In this document: positions 22,634 through 32,599 of the stretch, in pieces
How the letters are laid out: every line of letters starts with the position of its first letter
Numbering within the stretch: the first letter of the stretch is position 1
NCBI GenBank assembly: GCA_022036555.1
Contig: CM039139.1
Span: forward strand, 5,306,541-5,370,540
DNA: 64,000 bases
Direction: 5' to 3'
Source of the DNA: Microstegium vimineum
Taxonomy: Eukaryota > Streptophyta > Magnoliopsida > Poales > Poaceae
Position numbers and translations under genes: made by a program
The notes under the pieces: model-generated
What the model was told of the DNA's origin: nothing
The model's input: the letters and a program-made list of their open reading frames with translations, nothing else
Database searches by the model: none

Positions 22634-22747
22634 CTAATGAGGGTCTCAATGTATTTTTTTGTTATTGTAGCTGACAGGATCCAGCTTCTACTAATGAAGG
22701 CCTTAATATATTTTTTTGTCATTGTTGCCGACAGGATCCAACTTCTA
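22634..22747 (+). repeat. 57-bp tandem duplication spanning a splice acceptor
   Basis: Copy 1 (22634-22690) and copy 2 (22691-22747) share ctaatga-g-g...tattttttttgt(t/c)attgt and gacaggatcca(g/a)cttctac. Each ends in a 'gacag|gatcc' type acceptor just before the transposase exon. Confidence 0.8.
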
Positions 22748-24079
22748 CCGTTGGTAGGAACACGTCTGCGGGTGAAGTGCATGAAGAGGCTGAGGACAGT
22801 GAGGAAGAGTTTGACGCGCTCCTACTAGCCACCCTCCAACATGAACAGGCTGCTGCCCATGCTGCATTGTTAGGTATGTCCACAGTTGCCATGCATGTTG
22901 AGAAGCATTTCACCAGATCTGAGTATAGGGTTGTACCACCTGGTATAAGTGGTGAGGAGTGGGTTAGGAGGAACCTTGGCAATACGCAGGATTGTCATGA
23001 CATGTATAGAATGACCCCCAAGCTATTCGACAAACTCCATGATCTGTTGTTAGAAAAGTATGGCCTGACAAGTAGTGACAATTCTACCACAATTGAGGCC
23101 TTAGGGATGTTCCTTTGGATAGTTGGAGCTCCACAATCTGTTAGGCAAGCTAGGAATATATTTCAGAGATCATTGGGAACGGTGCATAACATGTTTATGA
23201 GAGTGCTGCATTCTGTGGTGAAGCTAGCTGATGACTACATCAAACCAAGAGACCGACGGTTTAGAACCATGCATTCCAGATTGAACAACCCTATGTTTTA
23301 TCCCTACTTCAAGGATTGTATTGGGGCAATTGATGGCACTCATATCCCCTGTGTTGTGCTCAAAGCTCTTGAGAATCAGTACATGTGCCGTAAGAACATA
23401 ACAACCCAAAATGTCATGGCTTGCTGTGATTTCGATTTGATATTCACATTTGTCAATGTTGGTTGGCCTGGTTCAGTTCATGACATGAAGGTTTTTGATG
23501 ATTCGCTGTCTAAGTTTGCAAATATGTTTCCAAAACCACCTACAAGTACTTAACTATCTGTCATCATCTGTACACTTCCTAATTAGATGTATTTCATACT
23601 TACAGGTGCTTCCCGATGCAGGGAAATTTTATCTGGTGGACTCCGGGTATCCCAACCGTCCAGGGTATCTTGCTCCCTTCAGGACCACAAGGTACCATCT
23701 CGAAGAGTTTCAAAACGCAGAAGAACCACAAGGTAAAGAAGAGTTGTTCAACTACGCACACTCGTCACTTAGAAACTACATTGAGCGAGCCTTTGGAGTG
23801 GTCAAGCAAAAGTTCAGGATATTGATGAGTGTCCCGAGTTATGGTCTAGAAACACAAACACATATAATAGTTGCATGTATGACACTTCATAACTTCATCA
23901 GGTTGAGTGAAGAAAGGGACCGACACTTTGCTCGTTGTGACCGTGATCCAAACTATGTGTCGGTTGTTGCTTCGGTACAACAACCAACAACTGAGGAGGC
24001 GACTGTTGTGTTAGATAACCAAAAGATGAACGAATTTCGCGGTTCGATTGCATTTCAAATGTTTCATGGCGGGCAATAA
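22735..24079 (+). CDS. PIF/Harbinger DDE transposase (ORF2)
   Basis: Exon 22735-23545 and exon 23622-24079 join in phase (a|gg), with a GT donor at 23546 and an AG acceptor at 23620-23621. The protein has an N-terminal acidic/helical region, then CIGAIDGTHIPC (first D), VGWPGSVHDMKVFDDSL (second D), KFYLVDSGYPNRPGYLAPF, YIERAFGVVKQKFRIL (catalytic E) and LHNFIRLSEERDRHFARCDRDPNY, with a stop at 24079. The DDE_Tnp_4 layout and all catalytic residues are intact. There is no ATG in frame at the start of the first exon, so the start codon must lie in an earlier small exon that I could not place. It sits 0.3 kb after ORF1 on the same strand, the usual PIF arrangement, but inside CACTA ends. Confidence 0.82.
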
Positions 24080-24330
24080 ATGTGCGTTCAAGTACATGGG
24101 CGCTCAAATAAATTATATGTTTGAAGGTGTGTTTGAAGCACTGGTGCTGGTTCACAAACTGACGTAATTGTTGTAACAGTTTTGTGTTCAATAAATAATT
24201 GTTGTAACACATCTATGAATTTCTGTAATATAAATGTTGATGGTTTCTGTAATATAATGTTGATGGTTTTGATGGTTTCTGTAATATAATGTTGATGGTT
24301 TCTGTAATAAATGTAAATTACAAAAATTAA

Positions 24331-24490
24331 ATCACTGTCGGATCACTTAGAACCGGCAGTGATATCCTACATTCACTGTCGGTTGGGGTGCCAAACCGGC
24401 AGTGATGGCTCAAACATCACTGCCGATTCGCCAGTGCCGGTTCAAAATCCGCCACTGTAGGGGGGTTTTGAACCGGCACTGATTGCCTTT
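24331..24490. repeat. CACTA right subterminal repeat array
   Basis: Copies of atcactgtcgg..., aaccggcagtgat and variants immediately inside the right terminus, mirroring the left array. Confidence 0.85.
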
Positions 24491-24780
24491 TCTGTAGTAC
24501 TGGTCTTATTTCAAAACAGCTTAATAGGTAAAGATGTTTTTTCTCTCCTCTCATAAAGGGATGAGCTGAGGTGAAGCTGGGAAAATAGTTTTTCACAGCT
24601 GCCTCTTCCATTTCTCTCTATTAATAATGCATTAAATTGTTAGTGAAGTTATTTTGCTAAACAGTTTTTTTCAAAATAGCTCTGATTTACCCTAAAAAGC
24701 TACTCACAAAATTATTTCTTTTTAAAAAAATAAAAACTAAATTCACTATTAATGTTGAGCTGTGCCAAACAGCGAGTAGT

Positions 24781-25237
24781 ATCACTTCAGACTCAATAGT
24801 ACTTAAACGGGTATTTGCATGAGGATTATTATTACGACGTACTGGTTCTGCATCAACGTTTTGAAAGTAATAAAAAAGTGGCTGCCTTCCAGCTTGCGCT
24901 TGCTTGAGACGTCTCTTTTTGTTTTCTCTCGTTTTAATGGTCCTCGTGAACCAGCCTTCTACAGTCTTTCACAGTTTTTCCTCGTTTTCAATGGACCATT
25001 GAGGACTGACGAGGAGCCTGAGCAATCAGCATTTCGGTTGAAAAGGAAAAAAAAAATCAAATCCAGGGGGAGCAAATCTCGTTTTCAAATTTCAATGGTA
25101 CTCGTGATTCGTGAACCAGCCAGTCAACCAGAGACAATCGACAGACGCACCACGCTCACCAACCGAAAACCCCAAGAAAATGAATCAAAACTCCGTATAC
25201 AATACTACCCCCAATGCTCTCCAGCCAATGGAGGCTC
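24781..25237. other. Spacer, includes 3' UTR of the EF-hand gene
   Basis: No feature is recognisable apart from the presumed 3' UTR of the minus-strand gene at 25238-25729. Confidence 0.5.
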
Positions 25238-25729
25238 TCAAAGGGCGATGCTTTCCAAGTCGACCGCGAGGACTCTAGCGAGCGCCTCGAGCCCCACGCC
25301 TTCGTCGCCGTCGCCTCCGCCTGCGACGCGGATCATGGCGCGGACCTCCTCGTCCGCCGCGGGCATCCCGGCCCAGCCGAGGTAGGCCTTGAGGTCCTCG
25401 AACCCGACCTTGCCGTCCCCGTCCCGGTCCATGAGCCGGAAGGCGTCCTCCATGGCGCCTCCTACCGCGACGGGGGCGGCGCGGGCGGCCAGCAGGCGCT
25501 CGAACTCGTCGTACTGTACGAAGCCGTCGCGGTCGGCGTCGGCGGCCGCGATCATGGCCGCGAGGTCGTCGTCGTCGAACCGCTCGCCGGCGTAGAAGGA
25601 CTTGAGGTCCTCCCGGCTGATGCGGCCGTCCCGGTCCGCGTCAAGCACGTCGAACGCCGGCCTCAGGTCGCCGCCAGCGCCGGAGACGGCCGAGAGGTCC
25701 AGCCCCAGGTACTTGCCGGTGGGGCACAT
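25238..25729 (-). CDS. Calmodulin-like EF-hand calcium-binding protein
   Basis: An intronless frame of 163 residues from ATG 25729 (MCPTGKYLGLDLS) to TGA. Three canonical EF-hand loops are visible: DADRDGRISRED, DADRDGFVQYDE and DRDGDGKVGFED, each with D/N at position 1, G at 6 and E/D at 12. A fourth region, GGGDGDEGVGLEA, is degenerate and probably does not bind calcium. The layout fits plant calmodulin-like (CML) sensors, which change shape on binding Ca2+ and act on partner proteins; the target is unknown. An upstream in-frame ATG at 25786 would add 19 residues, but the hydrophilic family start favours 25729. A TATA-like CTACAAATAG lies at about 25902-25893. Confidence 0.85.
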   Translation of the reverse strand: MCPTGKYLGLDLSAVSGAGGDLRPAFDVLDADRDGRISREDLKSFYAGERFDDDDLAAMIAAADADRDGFVQYDEFERLLAARAAPVAVGGAMEDAFRLMDRDGDGKVGFEDLKAYLGWAGMPAADEEVRAMIRVAGGGDGDEGVGLEALARVLAVDLESIAL

Positions 25730-25892
25730 GCTCGCCTGCTTCGCCGGAACTCGGGAGGAGGGAGGAGAGGAGCTCGTGAACAACAATCTGGACCTCTGGA
25801 TCCGAACGGGACGTGCGCTCTGCTTTTTTGCGGAGGGTCGCGGCTAATTGCGGCTTGTGTTGTGGTGTGCTGTTGGCATCGCACGGGAGGCC

Positions 25893-25902
25893 GCTATTTG
25901 TA
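25893..25902 (-). promoter_or_regulatory. TATA-like box of the EF-hand gene
   Basis: ctacaaatag on the minus strand, about 165 bases upstream of the ATG, in otherwise GC-rich DNA. Confidence 0.4.
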
Positions 25903-27780
25903 GGAGCGGGGGACGGACTCTCCCGTCATTGAGGACGTTGCCCGTGGACTCGGTCCAGGAATGGTGGAAGCAAGCCCGATGCACTGACGTAGTGGGGCCT
26001 GGCGCTTTTTGCGGTGGGGCCGCTGAGTCCGGTGCAGCGTCGAGTGGTGGACGAGGTGTTTGGGGCCGGCCGTGGGAAACGGTGACATGTCAACGCGGCA
26101 GGAGGAGATCTGTGATGAGCTTGCGACGCAAGGAGCCTCAGCTTGACGGGCAGCTGGGGTCGCCGTTGGTTGGACCAGGACAAACTGGAAGACGTGTTGG
26201 GTGACGTCTTCGCGGCCACACTCTTGCGGCGCTGAGCAGCTGGGCGCCTGGGGGGTCGGTCTCCGGCTTAGATCTTCCGTGGCGTCAGCTGCCAATTCCA
26301 CCGCCCCGCGCGCGCGCCTGTGCAATTTTCTGAGATCGTTCGCGTGCGCTGCTACGAGTTTGCCGTTGTACCAGCACGTGGGTATACATAAAGAAAAGCA
26401 AAGTAGCGACATGGTAAATAAACATATTCACTCCTTAAACATAGATATGATATTTATATTTAGCCTTTCTCAATTGAGCTAATTCAAGTTTTTTTTTCTC
26501 AACATTTTGAAATTTCAAAGCCTAAGCGCGGTTGAGTAATTCGAGGACAAAATGATTCTCCTAACATTACCATAGCTCATGCACGTTACATCAAATCGAC
26601 ATCATATATATGGTTTCCCATTTTGAGCAATTTCCATCAAATGCGCGGAAAGAAAAATCCGGACTCCAATTTCCATGGAGGTGGAATCCGATGGTCGAAT
26701 ACCGACCGTAGAGAAAAAGATAGCTACTTTTCACGGTTTGGAGAATCGTGAAATGGCCGGGATTACAAAATAGCCCTCAAAATAGAGCTCCCATTTTAAA
26801 TTTGGATGCTGCCCTCTATTTTTATTGGACCAAATTTTTACTTTTAGTCCAGCAGTAGCACCCAAATTTAAGCCCCCAAATCTATTTCGATAGAGAATGA
26901 CAGATAAGACCCGCACGTCATTGTCTTCTTCTTCTTCCTCCTTCCTCTGTACAAACATCGATGGGCACCGGGATGGAGTCACGCTTGGGAGGGGCTCCCA
27001 CCGGCCAGGGCCGCGCCAGGGACGAACCACGCTGGGCTGCAGCTGCGTCGGGGAGGGGCTCCCGCCGGGCTGTGGCCGCGCCGGGGAGGGCTAAGCGGAG
27101 GGAGCAAGGCGTCGAGCAGGGAGGAGTCGCTTCCGCGCCGTGTCTGCGCGCGCCGCCGGCCATTGGGAAGGGGAGAGCGGAGAGGCACCGGGTCTACGCG
27201 GGATCTGCGCCACCAGTCATCGGGAAGGGAGGCCGCTGTGGGAGGAGAAGGGAGGCCGTCGGGGAGGAGGACAGAGCGACGAGAGCGAGTGCCGAGCGGT
27301 TCCATTCTGCGGGAGAGGAATCAGGATGGGGGCCGGGGGTGAGCCCCCAAGAATGGGGTCTGGAGGAAGGATTTGGATGCCCACCTAAATTTGGAGTTCC
27401 GAGTAGAGACCCTGCTGGAGTATTTTTTTACTCTGAGCCCTAAATTTAACTATGAGGACTCAAATAGGGACCCTGCTGGAGATGCTTTTACGTTAGCGTG
27501 GGCCCCTACCCACGCACGAGTGCCGGCGCGCATATATTCCTGGACGAGAAGGACACGACGTGGCATCGTGGGCACTTGGCAATTTGGCAGGCTATGTGTG
27601 TCCTGACTCGTGTGTCCGCCATTTGTTTGGACCTCGGAGACTGCCAGCCGCGTTCACACATGCTCAGATGCCATCAGCTACACGACAACCGTCAGACAGG
27701 TCCAAATCGATTTGGCACGACGCTAGTAGTTTCAGTAGGACGGCGGTACTAGCGAGTAGGAGCATGTAGTACTGCCTATG
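25903..27780. other. Intergenic DNA with a GC-rich, transposon-like segment (26.9-27.5 kb)
   Basis: Long open frames occur on both strands at 26.9-27.4 kb, but they are Arg/Gly/Ala-rich with no domain. The right edge reads gggaccctgctggagatgct, and a second 'gagaccctgctggag' lies about 70 bases before it. This resembles the ends of grass 'gagcatctccagcaggg' elements that capture GC-rich DNA. No matching left end was seen. Confidence 0.35.
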
Positions 27781-27784
27781 TTAC

Positions 27785-28017
27785 TAAAAGAATGTAATTG
27801 TGGAAATCGTGTCGGTTAAATTTGACCAATTTTATATCAAATATTATTAATATTTATATCTCTAAATAATTTTATTATGAAAATATATTCTATAACTAAT
27901 TTAATGATACTAGTTTCATATCACGAATTTTAGTATTTTTTATATAAATTTAGTCAAAGTTTAAACTGTTTGACTTTTCGAAAAGTAAAAATTATATTTT
28001 TTTTAAACGGAGGTAGT
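27785..28017. mobile_element. Decayed Stowaway-like MITE
   Basis: An AT-rich body with the typical 'tttgactttt..aaagt' stretch and a right end aaacggaggtagta. The left end has lost its consensus. Confidence 0.45.
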
Positions 28018-28129
28018 ACTAGATTTTCAGATGAAATGTCACATGGGTGGGACAGAGCCGCCCGCCGGTGAAAGGAGGTTCGTGAGCAACAAAGAGGAGC
28101 ACGGCTTGTCAGTGATTAGTGATTAGAGC

Positions 28130-29522
28130 ATCCTAACGTTTCAGGTTGTCTAGTGGTCTCACGCATCGTTTAGATCCAAAATATTTACGATTTAAAGTAT
28201 TATAGAGTTTCGTTTGTATTTGTTAATTATTATCTAATCTAGAGTAACTTGGTTCAAAAGATTCGTCTCAGAAATTACAGATAAACTGTACAATAAGTTA
28301 TATTGTTTACCTGTATTTAAGAATCTGATATTTTTTTTTAAATTTTGAAGGAAACTAAATAGACCCTCAGAAAGCTAGCTAGACTCGGATGTCATTTAGG
28401 GCAGCCGCAGCGGTTAAGCTAGCATACCAGCTTATATTATGCCAAGTTATCATAAGCTGAACACAAGAGACAAGTATTTCAACAATCTAGCTCTTAACCC
28501 ATAACCATGTGTCCCACCTTCTTTCTTTCCCACCGTACCTTCACCATCTTTCTTTGTTCTAGAAACTTCAATCATCTCATCCAGCGGGACTCCGCCCCAT
28601 GTCTCAGTGGCGCTCGTCGCCAAGCTCCACTCGATCCCTTCACTCCTCAGCTCAGCCTCGGTACCTTGCTATCAATCGGCCCCTACCCTGTCGCGCGCCC
28701 CAACCGAACTCTGCATCCACCCGACGTGCCACTGTCGTACTCCGTCATCGCTTGGCGCACTACCACCCTTCGTCCTCACCTAGCGCGCGGAAGGCATGTG
28801 CCACTGCAGCTCAACGCCGGCCGGAGTTTGCCCCTGTCGCTCACATGTGTGGCCTCGCTGCTCCGCGCTAAGTCGTTCAAATACGACACGCTGGAGTCCA
28901 CAGGGCTCTGGCCTTCGTCCTCCTCGAGTAGCTGAGCGGAATAGACCAAGACACAAAACTGAAGATAGAGAATGAGGAGAACGAGGGCGAGCAGACCCAG
29001 GAACACGTTGATCTCTAAGCGAGATAGGCGTCGAGCGAAGAAATAGACTTTTCTCTTTCATGCCTTCTCACTCTTCCATGTAAGTAAATTGTTGATCTGG
29101 ATTCTTATAGCTAACTGAGGTGTGACTATTAGAGACACACTTGGACACATAAAGCAACTAGATGGTGGTCTCGCAGTCATAGGAGCCTACATAAGGAGTC
29201 CACGCCTCATGTAACAAATTGTTGAAGCTTTAACCGATGGTCAGCGTTGGGTGAAAAAACATCAGCCTTGGCACATGTTTTCCTCATGTCTATTCGTCAC
29301 GTGTGTTTTTTCATGTCTATCCATCCTTCCATGATCGCCTTAGTCACATGTCAGATGTATCCTGGCATCCTACGTTGACCACTCGTTGGTTTTAACCTTC
29401 CGGATCCTACGCAGTTCACCAAATTTTACTCAAGCTAGCAATGATGTATACCATGGTCGGACGTGCCCTTAGGGAGGCGCCTGTCCTGGTATTCCCTCCT
29501 TAAAAAACAATAGAAAATCTTG
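28130..29522. other. Intergenic DNA, no supported gene
   Basis: It contains a probable MITE (about 28160-28375, with the common 'agattcgtctc' motif). A 142-codon plus-strand frame (28507-28935) and overlapping minus frames have no recognisable domain. I do not call them genes. Confidence 0.4.
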
Positions 29523-30437
29523 TGTAACGTCTCAGAGTCTAAACGGCTCAGAACCACTCTACACGCTGAGCGAACCACACCCACCACCACCATCCCACTT
29601 AAGTTTTTGTCCTCGCTTCGCTTAAAAGGATTAACACGAGGATGGTGGGATGAACTCTAGAAGCCTTATATGTTGGTCTATCCCATCCTAAATAACCAAG
29701 GTAAATAACCAAGGTGGGACTAACTAGTGCCGGCACATGTGTCATGCCTCCCTCAAAGAACTCGATGTCTTCGTCGAGCCCAACATATCCACCGCCTACA
29801 CGCGCAATGAACCTACCATGTTCGCACACCCGGATGTGGCATACACACCCCCCCCTCAAAGAACTCGACCCCACAACCGGACAAACGATGACCAGGAACG
29901 TTCCCTCTTGGCACACGCGTCCGTGCGCCCAGTGCCCCTCAAAGAACTCGACGTCCTCGTCAAGCCCAACATACCCACAATCGGGCAAACGATGACCAGG
30001 AACGTTCCCTCTTAGCACACGCGACCGTGCGCCCAGTGCCGGCACATGTGTCATGCCCCCCCCCCTCAAAGAACTCGACGTCCTCGTCGAGCCCAACATA
30101 CCCACCGCCTACACGCGCAATGAACCTACCATGTCCGCACACCTGGCCCGCACGCGCCCACTGCCGCGAAGGTCGGCTCTGATACCATTTGTAACGCCCC
30201 AGAGTCCAAACGGTTCAGATCCATTCTGCACGCTAAGCGAACCACACCCACCATCATCCCACTTAAGCTTTAGTCATCGCTTCGCTTAAAAGGATTAACC
30301 TGAGGATGGTGAGATGAACTCTAGAAGCCTTATATGTTGGTCTATCTCACCCTAAACAACCAAGGTGGGACTAAACCCTCCGTAATATCTCATTAACACA
30401 CATGGGCCACTACGGGCCAAACGCGCCAGATGTGACA
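29523..30437 (-). mobile_element. TRIM-like miniature LTR retrotransposon, rearranged
   Basis: The right LTR (30190-30437, 248 bp) starts tgtaacgccccagagtccaa and ends gatgtgaca. The left copy (29523 to about 29725) starts tgtaacgtctcagagtctaa, follows it closely, then breaks off. Next to the right LTR, on the minus strand, TGGTATCAGAGC matches the initiator-Met tRNA primer-binding site, so the element reads on the minus strand. The flanks tcttg (left) and tctta (right) suggest a 5-bp duplication. The interior is only about 460 bp, has no gag/pol, and is made of repeated 'cctcaaagaactcgacgtcc' blocks. Confidence 0.75.
29740..30185. repeat. Repeated internal blocks of the TRIM
   Basis: The phrase ctcaaagaactcgacgtcct + cgtcgagcccaaca recurs (29754, 29853 partial, 29938, 30065). 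'gtgccggcacatgtgtcatg' appears at 29728 and 30038, and 'gatgaccaggaacgttccctctt' appears at 29889 and 29991. Confidence 0.8.
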
Positions 30438-31930
30438 TCTTAAGGGGTTAACCAAGGGAAATTTGTCTAAATAGATAAAAATATTAATATTTTCACGTCC
30501 TAATTCCAAAAACAATACAAATCTCAGCATGAATCTAACCATAATTATATTTTTTAGATAGTGTACTTTCTAGTAAGTTCAAAAGAAGAATACTTCTAGA
30601 TTTGATTAAAATAGAATTATCTTAAGTTTAAATAGACTTATAAAAACTAACATCAACAATTATAATTCTAAATATGCTCCTATTTGATATATAAATATGT
30701 TTTTTAAAGCTTTTGTCGAAAGAAAGATGTGTTTGGTTGTACTACTTCTAGCCTAGCTACATGCGTACTACTTATAGCCTCGACAACCTTAGCTTGCTCC
30801 CACCAAGCCAATGACTAGCCTTAGCCCATCGTGAATCCTGAGCTCCTACCGACACCCAAGTCGGTCTTGGTTTTCCTTGACGCCAGATGGGTCGACAACA
30901 CCTAGGACCTCAGACGGTGGTGGCCATCGAATAGGGAGCTCAGCGAACTCACATGGGCGCTAGCTAGGGCGTGGCTCTAGAAAAACATCCAACGCCTGCG
31001 TTTTTTAGCTAGGCTAAGACCCCTGAGTGGCTTGCAAGATCGTGGCTAAGAGGCTTGCTCAACCAACCAAACATGTACAAAGTTGGCTCTAGGGATCCTA
31101 GTTAGGAGATAGCCAGGGGACAAACATACCTTAGTATACATTTGAACTCGGTAGCGATATTGTGCACCACCTCATGACAATCCGACGCTATGCTAAGTAA
31201 TACTGGTTTTGTTGCCTAGTTCCAATCAGCTGCTAAACACGCTAGTTTTTTTTCTAAAAATGCCACTAAACATAAGGCATATTTACGGGCCCGTGCTTCG
31301 AAAACAACAACACGACATATATAGCCCCTTGGAACTTAGTAAGTGAATTAGCCCATGAACTTGTGTATTTATTATAATTAAATCTCCATCAGAACAATTA
31401 TATGCAAGGCATGATCTTTGTCGTATCGTTTCGAAGTGCGCAATGCTTACCATTTTTTAGACAATTTTAGGAAATGTAACGCGCCTCTGAACCTTAGTGT
31501 GGATCTAGGTTAATGTGAGTGAGGACATAAACTGCCACTTAATTTAGAAAAAAAACCAGTTATATTTGCAAAGAAAATCCCCACAATATGTGCTCCTCCT
31601 CAAACAATTTCCATTTCTCCTATTTTTTATTGGGTAAGAAAACCACATGCTGCTTCCAATTACTCTTGATGACTTGATGTGTGCGGTGTGCTCTCCCTCA
31701 TTTTATTTTCAATCAAGGTTTGCCCTTGTCTGGACCTCTTCCTTCTGTATGTGTATGCAAATTAATCCCTTTGTTGTAAACAAATGCCATATCATACTAT
31801 GAACAAGGTGCACAAATAAATTCGAGAGCAACATCTCAATTTTCACGTGGCTTTTTGAATCACTTTTGTTGATCTAAATAAAAGAACGTATAAATCTTCA
31901 ACTTAAAGTTTTTTTTTGCACGAGTCGTCA
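30438..31930. other. Intergenic DNA, no gene seen
   Basis: AT-rich with some moderately GC-rich patches (30760-31080). No coding frame over 60 codons and no clear repeat ends. Confidence 0.5.
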
Positions 31931-31949
31931 ACGTGTGAGGACTCCGACC

Positions 31950-32134
31950 ACAGAAATAGCCCAACAAGGGGCGAGAAATTTCCATCTATTGGCTCCTAAT
32001 AAAGAAAAGGGGCCCAGTGCAAAAGTAGGCCTAAATTCTTCGACTCTAGCCCATACAGATCGTACAGCCGTCCCTGAAGAAATGGCCCTGAAAACCCTAG
32101 CCTTCATAACTCGTAACCTCAGCTCCTATAAAAT
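31950..32134 (+). promoter_or_regulatory. Promoter with site II-type motifs, telo-box and TATA box
   Basis: Site II-like elements (gcccaac near 31957, ggcccagt 32011-32018), a telo-box aaaccctag at 32092-32100 and TATAAAAT at 32127-32134 appear in this order. In plants this combination is typical of ribosomal-protein and snoRNA genes. Confidence 0.6.
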
Positions 32135-32154
32135 GCAGCGCCGCGAGACGACGC

Positions 32155-32177
32155 CCTCACCACCGCAGCACCGCCAC
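32155..32177 (+). ncRNA. Leader exon of a probable snoRNA host transcript
   Basis: A CA/GC-rich leader about 20-45 bases after the TATA box ends ccgccacag|gtaaag, a good splice donor (GT at 32178). No ATG frame of any length follows, so the transcript may be non-coding. The exact transcription start is inferred. Confidence 0.4.
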
Positions 32178-32497
32178 AGGTAAAGAAGAAACAAACATCT
32201 GATGTTGTCCCTATCTTTCGTATTCGTAGTTTTGTGCGATATTAGTGATTGATTCCGTGATGAGAAATCCAACGAGACTCGAGCCCCTCGATGAGTCGAT
32301 CCCTCATTATTCTCTACGGGGCTCGAATTTTCCAGTGGGGCGAGATTTCCGGAGATCTTGAGTCGCTTCGCCTACTGCCCACCGTGAGGCGCAGCGAATA
32401 ACATTCTCCAAGATTTGCCCGCAACAAAAAAGTTCTTCCATATTTCTTTCTGTTGGGTTGTTTTTGTTTTGTTTCTTGTGATCGATCCGGTTGTTCT

Positions 32498-32580
32498 GTG
32501 AGCCCCGTGATGGCACAATCTTTGAGACCTGAGATTTTTCTTCCTTGATGAATATCGAAAGCATGATTCCTGAGGGCCAC
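32498..32580 (+). ncRNA. C/D-box snoRNA predicted to guide 18S rRNA methylation
   Basis: Elements in order: terminal stem gtg(a)gccc, box C gtgatgg (32507-32513), guide caatctttgagac, box D' ctga (32529-32532), box C' ttgatga (32545-32551), a second possible guide, box D ctga (32570-32573), and closing stem gggccac. Stem halves GUG/CAC and GCCC/GGGC pair with one bulged A. The 12 bases before D' (aatctttgagac) are exactly complementary to GTCTCAAAGATT near the 5' end of plant 18S rRNA. The D+5 rule points to C38 in the Arabidopsis numbering I remember. The D guide target was not identified. Confidence 0.72.
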
Positions 32581-32599
32581 AGATGAGATTTATCACCTT

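Larger units (their letters stand above)
18233..24502 (+). mobile_element. CACTA-terminated composite transposon carrying PIF/Harbinger genes
   Basis: The left terminus is CACTACTACAGAATCGGCAA. The right terminus, reversed, is CAGTACTACAGAAAAGGCAA followed by TCAGTGCC, so one base of the terminal CACTA is changed. Both sides are flanked by gtc (18230-18232 and 24503-24505), the 3-bp duplication expected of CACTA (En/Spm) insertion. Subterminal arrays of 'atcactgccggtt...aaccggcagtgat' lie inside both ends. The interior has a CACTA-type transposase-associated ORF, a second internal repeat array, a Myb/SANT-like ORF1 and a PIF/Harbinger DDE transposase. No CACTA TNPD/transposase core is present. 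Confidence 0.85.
18175..24780. mobile_element. Outer Tourist/PIF-like MITE split by the CACTA unit
   Basis: Left of the CACTA unit is catgtttggcatagcttcat. Right of it the sequence ends gttgagctgtgccaaacagc, so both outer ends carry the inverted motif TGTTTGGCAnAGCTnnA. Removing 18233-24502 plus one gtc leaves a unit of roughly 330 bp. I infer a small PIF-type MITE that later received the CACTA insertion. Confidence 0.45.

Noticed and set aside
26897..27443. Overlapping frames of 65-160 codons
   Set aside because: Low-complexity GC-rich DNA with no recognisable domain, on both strands at once.
28507..28935. 142-codon plus-strand frame
   Set aside because: No domain, no splice or promoter context, and ends in a poly-Ser run; likely chance.
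32310..32330. Minus-strand ttcgagccccg resembling a tRNA T-arm
   Set aside because: No acceptor stem, D-arm or anticodon arm fits around it. It is one side of the local hairpin.
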